Shown here: positions 9,201 to 15,770 of the stretch, piece after piece
Layout of the letters: each line of letters opens with the position of its first letter
Position numbering within the stretch: position 1 is the first letter of the stretch
Source of the DNA: Euprymna scolopes
Lineage: Eukaryota > Mollusca > Cephalopoda > Sepiida > Sepiolidae
Direction: 5' to 3'
NCBI GenBank assembly: GCA_024364805.1
Contig: CM044500.1
Span: 100,095,410-100,118,040, forward strand
Length of the DNA: 22,631 nt
Translations under genes and position numbers: made by a program
Notes under the pieces: model-generated
Seen by the model: the letters and a program-made list of their open reading frames with translations, nothing else
The model's database searches: none
Told to the model about the DNA's origin: nothing

Positions 9201-12200
9201 GTATTTAATTTAAAAAATAAAGTAAATTTAGATTAAAATTAATAAAGCTCGATCAGTTGGACATGAACTTTGAACTCTCAAGTCACGTGTCAGATTTATA
9301 GCGTCATTTTAGTTTTTTTTAATCTCTCTAGTTATTCACAAATTGCCAACTTTTCATAATTAAAATCAACATACTATTTTTAGACATTTTTTTTATCAAA
9401 ACAATTTGATACTTGAATGTTTTTTTTTTTTAAATAAAATTCCATAAAATTGTTTTCTATAAACCAAAAAACTTTTCTCAGTAAGTATCCTACTAAAAAA
9501 AATAACTTTTTCTTAAAAAAAATTTATATATATATATAATTTTTACACGTTTATTTTTGTCTTTAATCAAACCGAGTCTAAATCTGCCACCTCCATGTTT
9601 TTCCAATCACAACAAAAACTTTTTATCATGACGCTTCCAAATATTTTAATATGCCATTTGTAATTATTTATTTTGAAAGTTGACTGATAATTGATAAGTT
9701 TTTCAGGCAATATTTACATTTTATGTAATTACTAAAACCAAAATTTTAATCGTAAGAAAACAAAACAAAAAAAAAATCAGTCTTAACTAAATTCATATAT
9801 TACTATAAAAAAGGAAAACCACAAATGTAACTAACTCTAAAAAAACGCTGCTAATGACCTAATTTATGTGCATCTCTACGAGGTCATTTCTTAATGTGAA
9901 GAAATTTAGATACCCTCCTCCTCAAGAATGAGAACAAAAGCAAGGCAGCCTTTTTCTAAACTCAAACTTTTAATCCATAAAACCGTTTTCAGCTTCCTTT
10001 CACACTCCATATTGGCATTTCTAAAAAACCAACAAAGCAAACAAACTTGTATTTCCTATAAATTATTGTTATAACATTGGTTTTATTAAATTTAGTTTGA
10101 AGTCCTTTTAATCATTTTGTACCAAAAATACTTTGGTTATTAATGTTTTCTTTTTTAACTGTTGTTTAAAGTTTCGTCGTTAATGTTATTTGAAAATAAA
10201 TAGACTTGATTGTGAATTTAAAAAAAAAGAAGCTTTTCTTTTCCAATCAATTTTACATCTAAAATCTTAGATGGAGATTCCTTTATGGACTTGAATTCTC
10301 TTTTTATTTTTATTTTTTTGTTTATTAAGATAATTTTACGTTTGTAAAATAAAACCTGAATGTAGATATAACAATGCAGTTCAGCCCGGCTTTCCTCGGG
10401 CCCTGTGTATTGTTCATAACTTTCCTGTTATGTAAAATTTCAAATGTTTGGATCAGAAATTGTCTGAGTAATTTGGTAGAGACAGCAGAGTTTTTTTTTT
10501 TTTAATCCCGATTTTGACCCCTTAACAAACCAAAATAAAAAGATTGACCCATGTCCAAATTATCTACATCTAAAATTTCAAGTGTTCAGACCAAAAATTG
10601 GCAGAGGAGTTTGGTAGAAACCATAAAGGTCAACTCTTTCAACTTTGACCTTTTGGAAACGAAATTTTTGACCCAACCTGATTAAAATGTTTGCCACATG
10701 TCTGAATACCTGTTATGAAAAATTTCAAATGTTTAGACCAAAAATGGGGTGAGTAGTATGCTAGAGACCGCAAAGGTCAAATCTTTTGAACTTTAACCTC
10801 TTGGCAGCTCAAATTTTGGACCCAAACTGATTAAAGAGCTTGCCCTATCTCTGAATACCTTTTATGTAAAATTTCAGATGTTTTGACCAGAAATTGGCCG
10901 AGTAATTTGGTAGACTGCAAAGGTCAAATGTTTTTTAGATTTGACCCTTTAACATTTATTGTTTTGGGCTCAAATCAAATTAAGAAGTTTGACATATGTC
11001 CAAATAACTTACACTTAAAATTTTAAGTGTTTAGACCCAAAATTGGCAAAGGAGTTTGGTAGAGTTTTCAAAGGTCAAATCATTAAACTTTGACTCCTTG
11101 ACAACCAAATTTTTGGCCGAAAACCAATTAAAGATTTTCCCAAATCTCAATACCCCTTATGTCAAAGCTTGAGTCTGTAGACTGAAAATTGACAGAGTAG
11201 TTTGGTAGAGAAATACACACAATTTCACTTTTATAGATATATAGATTAGTACCAGGTGCTGTTATTAAAACATATATATATTACATAAAACAATCTTATT
11301 TTAATAAATATTATAAAAAGTTTCTGGATTATATTACATGTAGTCATTGGACTTTGAAAATGTAATTTTTAACTTTTTATCATAGAAACCAACCTGTCCT
11401 ATTTTTAAGAAAGATTGTCATTGACAATAAAATTCCAGCATCATCAATTATAAGTGACTAACCTGGGAGCCTGCCGTTGCTTGGAGGTATGTGTTGAGCA
11501 AAAATAAAAAAAGTAGTGGTAGGCAGGCAGGCTCGAACCCGTATATCGCAAAGGAGGAAAAGAACATGGGAAAAAAGTGACGTCTTTGCTGTTGCGTCCA
11601 TTGCCAAACCGAAAGTGACGAATGTTTAAATTAAGGCTAGTCAATCGAAAGGAGGGGATTACTTTTGAAAATATCGGCGAAAAAGCGACCTTTTCCTGTA
11701 GAAAAGTGCCCAGTTGAGGGTGAAGGAATTAATTTTTTAGCCAATTCTTCGATATCAAAATGATACCGATCTTGTGAACATCCGTCACCTCTGTCGAACG
11801 TTTTAGGCAGACATACAAACATACATACATTTAAACAGACAGGTGAGATTTATATTAGAGACTAGCGAGGGGTACCCGGGTGTTTGGAGGTGTGTGTGGG
11901 AACTTCAGGGGTGGGGGTGGGGTTAAAAAATGTTTTGGTAGGTAAGTATGAGGATCGAACCAGAACCCTTGAGGCAAAGTTGTAAATTAGAGTGTGAAAA
12001 AAAAATGTGCGACGTTAACCATTGACCCACCGCGAGAATGCTTATGGAAACGTTTGAATTTATTTAATTACTTGGATTTGGCAGGTGCCCGTTTTAATGA
12101 CTTAATGAGGTCAAGTGTGACTGTGGGATAGTATTTCATTTACTGTTGGAACGCTTCCCAAGATGTTATAGGAAAAAGACTAACCCACATGCGGTGAGCG

Positions 12201-13064
12201 ACAAATGTTGAATATTTATCTTCCCAAAGTCGAGCAAATTAAATAGACAGGCGAGCTTTGTTGTTAACTCTGAGATATTATGATTTATATGTGATATAAA
12301 AAGTTTTAAAAAGTTGTTAGGCGACCGACCGCTTCTCTGAAAAAAGCCTTTTGTAGACATACAAAAAAAGCGAACACACATACAAACATACATACATTTT
12401 CGCTTTTATATTTATAGATGAGCGACTTTCAAGCCATTAAAGTTTTTCTATCTTTATTTTTCTAAAATAGTTCCCTCATTTACAAATTACAAACATTTAT
12501 TTCTTTTTGTTTATTAAAGCATTATTTAATATTTCATATTCTAAGCTTCCAAGTTGTATTATGTTCAGTTTAAAAGTTTTGCATTTTATTTTTGTATTTC
12601 TTTTTTGAACTAACAACCTTCTATCATAGATTGTCAGTGGCTGTAAAATTCCAGTATCTTTAATATACGTGATGAGAAATAGATCTTAACAACTTTTGAA
12701 TCATTAAAATTCTATTTTTTTTTTTAGTTTTCTTAAATAGTGCCCTCATTTATAAGTATTTTATTTTTTTTCTTTTAATTTTTTTTGGGTCTTCCATTTA
12801 TTGAAGCTTTATTTCTAATCTTAATATTAGAATATCTGATATTGATCGTGGTTTGAGATTAGTTTTCATATTCTAAGGTCACACATATTTGTTAAATTTG
12901 AGAGTTTTAAATTTTATGTTTGTACATTTTTATTTATCCAAGTTTTTTTTTTATTCAACTAATATTTCTTTCCATTGCAGAAAGTTATCGTCCAGATGCT
13001 CCGTAAAGAACTTGTAAATAAACAACAAAATCAAGCATTAAATTTAAATGCAAATGCTAACCAA
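5535..13064 (+). CDS. PHF21A: PHF21A/B (BHC80) orthologue, 5' part of gene, exons 1-4
   Basis: PHF21A (BHC80) is a nuclear subunit of the LSD1-CoREST-HDAC co-repressor. Its PHD finger binds histone H3 unmethylated at Lys4. The visible coding exons are join(5535..5597, 6098..6130, 6731..6796, 12981..13064), 246 bases or 82 codons, with all introns in phase 0. Key runs are LVAKMQSDPQ, KKQLHDLQTEIT and LRKELVNKQ. From memory, human PHF21A has LVAQMKQDPQ, KKQLHELQAKIT and LRKNLIVKQ at the same spacing, with no gap from exon 2 onward. The region is predicted to be helical and probably coiled-coil, followed by an Asn/Gln-rich tail. The start is supported by AAAATGG context and an in-frame TAG at 5523-5525. 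The AT-hook, PHD finger and C-terminal zipper exons are not in the window. Invertebrates may have one PHF21 gene, so A and B cannot be told apart here. Confidence 0.88.
5598..6097 (+). other. PHF21 intron 1
   Basis: A phase-0 intron of 500 bases. It starts GTTGTATAC and ends in a pyrimidine tract, CTTCTTTCTTTAAAAAG. A ten-base C run lies near 5622. Apart from AT-rich sequence I see no other feature in it. Confidence 0.75.
6098..6130 (+). CDS. PHF21A: PHF21 coding exon 2 (33-base micro-exon)
   Basis: Only 33 bases, encoding ILVAKMQSDPQ. Human PHF21A has KLVAQMKQDPQ at this place, as I recall it. The exon is flanked by AAAAAG| on the left and |GTATGT on the right. It is far too short for open-frame searches; it was found by splice signals and by the family match. 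Skipping it would keep the frame. Confidence 0.88.
6131..6730 (+). other. PHF21 intron 2
   Basis: A phase-0 intron of 600 bases, GTATGT...TTTCAG. It contains a 28-base T run (6226-6253) ending directly in AG, a strong-looking acceptor that is not used by the family-matching exon structure. Confidence 0.75.
6731..6796 (+). CDS. PHF21A: PHF21 coding exon 3
   Basis: Sixty-six bases encoding 22 residues, from NPNYKKQLHDLQ to TSLDGRQ. This is the best match to the family, which has KKQLHELQ at the same position (from memory). The acceptor is CATGTTTCAG|AAT and the donor CAG|GTAAGT, a full consensus. The exon continues the amphipathic helix begun in exon 1. Confidence 0.9.
6797..10371 (+). other. 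PHF21 intron 3, left part
   Basis: Intron 3 runs from 6797 to 12980 (6,184 bases, phase 0). This left part of about 3.6 kb has no gene or transposon that I recognise. It holds several G or C runs (near 6939, 7437 and 7501), GTA/GTT/GAT triplet tracts near 7010-7085, long T runs, and a short AT dinucleotide run near 9524-9538. The open frames at 6828-7218 and 8442-8684 are low-complexity and intronic. Confidence 0.6.
10372..11245 (-). mobile_element. Non-autonomous Helitron-like element with internal array
   Basis: Read on the minus strand, the element begins TCTATATATCTATAAAAG after an A (5' end at 11245). It ends near 10372 after a hairpin, GCCCG...CGGGC (10384-10401). These features are known for Helitrons: a 5' TC, a GC-rich hairpin about ten bases from the 3' end, and A|T insertion without target duplication. 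The expected CTAG at the 3' end is not intact here (CTGCAT follows the hairpin), so this end is placed only to within a few bases. It has no coding capacity. Most of its length is a tandem array. Confidence 0.65.
10420..11215. repeat. Diverged tandem array, six units of about 146 bp
   Basis: The anchor AAATTTCAAATGTTTGGACC, or close variants, recurs near 10435, 10573, 10720, 10869, 11018 and 11164. The spacings are about 138, 147, 149, 149 and 146 bases. Each unit also carries a variant of AATTTGGTAGAG and of CAAAGGTCAAA. Units are well diverged from one another, so the array is old. It fills almost the whole interior of the surrounding Helitron-like element. Confidence 0.85.
11458..11861 (-). 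mobile_element. Helitron-like element A
   Basis: On the minus strand it begins TCTCTAATATAAATC (11861) and runs to TTAG|T (3' end at 11458, flank T at 11457). It shares the GTATGTATGTTTGTATG leader, a GGTTCGAGCC box and the ACACATACCTCCA 3' region with element B next to it. The two therefore belong to one family although their interiors differ. It is non-autonomous, with no Rep/helicase coding sequence. Its 5' end directly abuts the CTAG 3' end of element B with no host base between them. Confidence 0.72.
11525..11612 (-). promoter_or_regulatory. tRNA-like pol III boxes in Helitron A
   Basis: The minus strand carries GGGTTCGAGCC (11530-11540), close to the B-box consensus GGTTCGANTCC. About 60 bases upstream lies GGTTTGGCAATGGAC (11596-11610), a weak A-box candidate. 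No tRNA cloverleaf is evident. It is more diverged than the matching region of element B. Confidence 0.4.
11862..12418 (-). mobile_element. Helitron-like element B
   Basis: On the minus strand it starts TCTATAAATATAAAAGCG after an A (12419 complement) and ends CCCGGGTACCCCTCGCTAG, followed by T. This is a textbook Helitron 3' end: a GC-rich palindrome followed by CTAG. The length is 557 bp with no coding capacity. The outer 5' boundary is supported independently by an unoccupied duplicate of the target site at 12660-12675, which reads GTGATGAG where this locus reads GTGA[element pair]TGAG. Confidence 0.8.
11945..12035 (-). promoter_or_regulatory. tRNA-like pol III boxes in Helitron B
   Basis: The minus strand carries GGTTCGATCC (11952-11961), a full B-box match, and GGGTCAATGGTTAAC (12014-12028), an A-box-like run about 50 bases upstream. 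Box order and spacing are those of tRNA-derived SINE heads. This suggests that a SINE head, or a tRNA-like promoter, was caught in an ancestor of this Helitron family, since element A has a similar arrangement. Confidence 0.5.
12981..13064 (+). CDS. PHF21A: PHF21 coding exon 4
   Basis: Eighty-four bases encoding 28 residues, starting KVIVQMLRKELVNKQQ and ending in an Asn/Gln-rich run. The family has an LRKNLIVKQ-type end to its helix here (from memory), followed by Gln-rich sequence. The acceptor is TTTCCATTGCAG|AAA and the donor CAA|GTGAGT, both good. Reading past the donor gives a poly-Pro frame from a C run and then a stop, which is intronic. Confidence 0.88.
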
Positions 13065-13609
13065 GTGAGTCAAACATTTATACATCCTCAGATTTCTCCC
13101 CCCCCCCTTTTTTTAAAAGTAATTTCAAGATTTATTATTGTTTTGTGCCCCTGTTCATGAGTAAAAAAGAAAGTTTGACAATTTTATAAAAGTTTTCACT
13201 AACTTTTTATAACAAAATTATAAATTTCTCAAATTAGTTCTACTAATTGTTTTGTTCAAATTGTTATCTCTTTCGAGATACAGTTGTAGCTTCTCTGTTC
13301 ACAAATTGCACCATGCGCATATTTATTCTGAAAGTATGTTTCCCTGTCTGTGCTAAAAAAAAGTAACACAACTTCCTTTTTTTTACTTATTTATTGCAAA
13401 TTATAACAATAGAAAAAAGAATAACAATAGTAATAAAGATTGCAGGATCACAAGAGATTTGTTCAAATTCCCAAGTTTGACAACATATACCCAAAGAAGG
13501 TCAGAGGTTATATTGACTGAAGCATTGTGAAGATGATACTCAAGATGAGAACAGTAGTCCGAAAAATCCAAATAATTAAAATACTTTCTGTATTACATTC
13601 AAACTCTTA
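13065..13609 (+). other. PHF21 intron 4, left part
   Basis: Intron 4 starts at 13065 and does not end within the window, so it is probably at least 9.5 kb. This first part has a C run near 13098 and A/T-rich sequence, with nothing else that I recognise. Confidence 0.55.
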
Positions 13610-14440
13610 CATAGCATTGGTATAACTGCAGTCACTGCTTGTTTTTGCATCTGAGTGGGTAAGAGAATGGAGTATGCCATTCAACCTAGCAAAAACAACT
13701 GCTCTATTATTCTAGATGCTTCTCTCCTGTCCCTATGTGTGGGATTTCGTTTCAAGAGACATTTGTACCATTCTCGAAATGTCATAACCATCCGGGAATT
13801 CTTTCACAACCACTTACCTTATGTATCCGGGAATTCTTTCACAACCACTTACCTTATGTATCCGACAGGGTTAATAGGGAGCTTTATGTGTTGCGTATCC
13901 TGGGCTACCATATTCCTCATGAATGGCATTTGCTGAGTAGGCTTTACAAGTCAGTGATTCATCCCCACTTGGAATATGGGTTGCTAGTGTTTTCCAGTGT
14001 TGGCAGCGTGTTTTGATTCTCTTCGATCCTGTTTCCTCTGGAGTATATGATCTGCTTGGATTAGATCTGCTGGCTACTCGCTAGAATGTGACAATTGCAT
14101 CTGTTTCTTATAGATTATTTCCTGATTCTTGCTCCATCACATTGCTTAAATATCGTCCTGTGCTGCAGCTGAACTGACCAAATCTGCAACAATATAATTC
14201 ACATTAGACCCTTTGCATAATCACATTGGTGTTTGCTCAGAGATGTACCAGCAATTTCATTTCACATCATGTTCTGCAATCCTAAACATGCTGCCTCAGA
14301 ACTATGTGAATGAACATATATCACTATCACACTTTTGGAGTTCTGTATTGTCTATTGTGATGTTTCTAAGTTTTATGCATGCTAGGTAGCCTCTGTCTGT
14401 TAAGTTTTTATGACTATGGCTTAACAAAGAAAAAAAAAAC
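13610..14440 (+). mobile_element. LINE fragment 1: RT thumb and C-terminal remnant
   Basis: Translated pieces match the region after the RT catalytic core of non-LTR retrotransposons: WVREWSMPFNLAKTT (13650s), then DRVNRELYVLRILGYHIPHE and LYKSVIHPHLEYG (about 13863-13980), then DLLGLDLLATR (about 14050-14080), and finally a run comparable to the usual LWNSLP-type end (LNMLPQNYVNEH near 14285-14315). Stops and frame changes are frequent. It ends with an A-rich tail at about 14428-14440, the normal 3' end of such elements. It is 5'-truncated, as most LINE copies are. The clade is probably CR1- or Jockey-like, but I cannot fix it. Confidence 0.78.
13790..13859 (+). repeat. Perfect 35-bp tandem duplication
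   Basis: Two identical 35-base copies (13790-13824 and 13825-13859) starting ATCCGGGAATTC and ending ACCTTATGT lie within LINE fragment 1, followed by ATCCGACAGG as the start of a third. The identity of the copies in an otherwise decayed relic shows that the duplication is recent. Confidence 0.92.
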
Positions 14441-14914
14441 TTGTATAAATTCCCTCCCAATTCAAAAATTCAATTTTTTTAGGATGCAGCGTTTTTGCAT
14501 CATTCCAACTGCATAATGGTCTTCAGCATTTGATGAAGCATGGTTTGAAATCTGCATGTCTTTGCTATAACTAATCAGCCTATAAATAATCAAGCAGATA
14601 GCATCTCACAGGAACCTCAATATTAATTTATAATAAAACACCATATAAGCTATTAAATTTCAACACCAGTTTACAGGCAATTGTAATATCATCAGCAATA
14701 AAAAACAATGACTGCCATATGTTCAATATACATTCCTCCAAACACGATAACTTTTAAAGTCTTGTCTCCTAATGAGAGGCTGTACCGGTCATAACTTAAT
14801 GAGGAAAAAAAAAACAAATACTTGTAAACAAAAAGAGAATGAAGCAACACAACAGAAAAATTAATCAACAGAATCTTTTTTTCAGTCAACGATAAAACAC
14901 ATTTATGTGCCAAT
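14441..14914. other. Spacer between LINE fragments
   Basis: No host exon or clear element is seen. Sequence composition resembles the flanking LINE relics, and some of it may be their decayed remains. The minus-strand open frame at 14692-14913 is hydrophobic and matches nothing I know. Confidence 0.4.
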
Positions 14915-15395
14915 TTCTTATATCTCTACAAAACCACCATTCACCCAGCCATGAAGTATTGTCATATTTGGGCTAGGTAGACAGGTTACAAAAACACCTC
15001 TAATCTAAAAGGTCCCACATTATCTACGAAGCTCCAACCCCTGTCTTATCATTACAATGATGTATCACCATGTTTATTTTACAAGTACTTTAATGGAATG
15101 TGCTCGGACGAATGTGCTGCACTGCTACCCTCTTTACGTAAATACTCCTGGCTGGAATCAATTCACTGTAGACGTCCCCAGATGCTGAAAGGCTTTCTAC
15201 TCTAATAGCTTCTTTCCTCCAACTTTGGAATTCACTCCCTGTTTCTCTGACTGTACCAGCCTGCAGAAATTTAAATGTAATGTGAACAAACATCTTGTAC
15301 AATTCCCTACTTAGGATACCCCTGTATATATGGCGATTAATTCACAGTAGCACCTTACATCTCTGTAGCAATGCATTTGGAGCGGATTAGAATAA
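14915..15395 (+). mobile_element. LINE fragment 2: 3' end of RT ORF
   Basis: The translation gives LYKTTIHPAMKYCHIWAR, then TLSTKLQPLSYHYNDV, LFYKYFNGMCSDECAAL, and finally FLQLWNSLPVSLTV and KFKCNVNKHL-like sequence. This series is the usual C-terminus of one widespread non-LTR family, whose intact copies read LYESTVHPCMEYG...LAHRRNVASL...FFPRTARLWNSLP. The copy is 5'-truncated, with in-frame stops. The opposite-strand frame at 15090-15302 is an antisense shadow of it. It is the same family as the fragment at 21230-21820. Confidence 0.8.
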
Positions 15396-15770
15396 AAACA
15401 AAATTACTTTGAGTGTTAAAGATGCATACGTCAATTAAAATCTTCATGATATCAATTGGGGATATCGAATGCAGAAAACCTGGTGCTACCAGATCAAGCT
15501 ATCTTTTGGTTTCCTGAGACGAAATGCACCTACATTGAATTTCCGTTTTTGTTTTCTGTCCTCTTTTGTAAAACTTAAATATGTTCTGCAACCCCCCCCC
15601 CATCTTTTTTCTTTTCTTTTTGTCATTCCACCCTTACTTCCCTACTGGTTTCCTAACTTAAAAAATACCAACCAAAATAATAAAAACAACCAAACTAAAA
15701 TCCAAAAATATTTAAAGAAACAAACAACTGGAGAGATAAAGTTTTTCCAATCGATCATATTCCACTAGAC
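15396..15770. other. Unassigned stretch, partly like a LINE 3' tail
   Basis: The open frame at 15469-15768 is low-complexity. The part near 15625-15690 (CTACTGGTTTCCTAAC and following) resembles the 3' region of the I-like LINE at about 17820-17860 (CTGACTGGTTTTCCAAC and following). It may be the 3' tail of another copy of that family lying just upstream. Confidence 0.35.

Larger units (their letters stand above)
11411..12960 (+). repeat. Diverged local duplication of intron sequence
   Basis: Unit 1 (11411-11457 plus 12419-12620, with the Helitron pair removed) aligns to unit 2 (12629-12960). Shared landmarks in the same order are AGATTGTC, TAAAATTCCAG, GTGATGAG, AATAGTKCCCTCATTTA, CATATTCTAAG and a T-rich end. 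Unit 2 is longer by internal A/T-rich insertions. It ends just before the acceptor of exon 4. The duplication is older than the Helitron insertion, because only unit 1 is occupied. Confidence 0.75.

Noticed and set aside
10420-11215. A CRISPR-like array
   Set aside because: The units are about 146 bp, diverged and contiguous, without short identical repeats and unique spacers, and the context is an animal intron.
11945-12035. A true tRNA gene on the minus strand
   Set aside because: The B-box is good, but no acceptor stem, anticodon arm or T-run terminator at the right place could be found. It fits a SINE-like or Helitron-internal tRNA relic better.
15090-15302. A 70-codon minus-strand open frame
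   Set aside because: The + strand here reads the C-terminal LINE motifs, including LWNSLP, so the minus frame is an antisense shadow.
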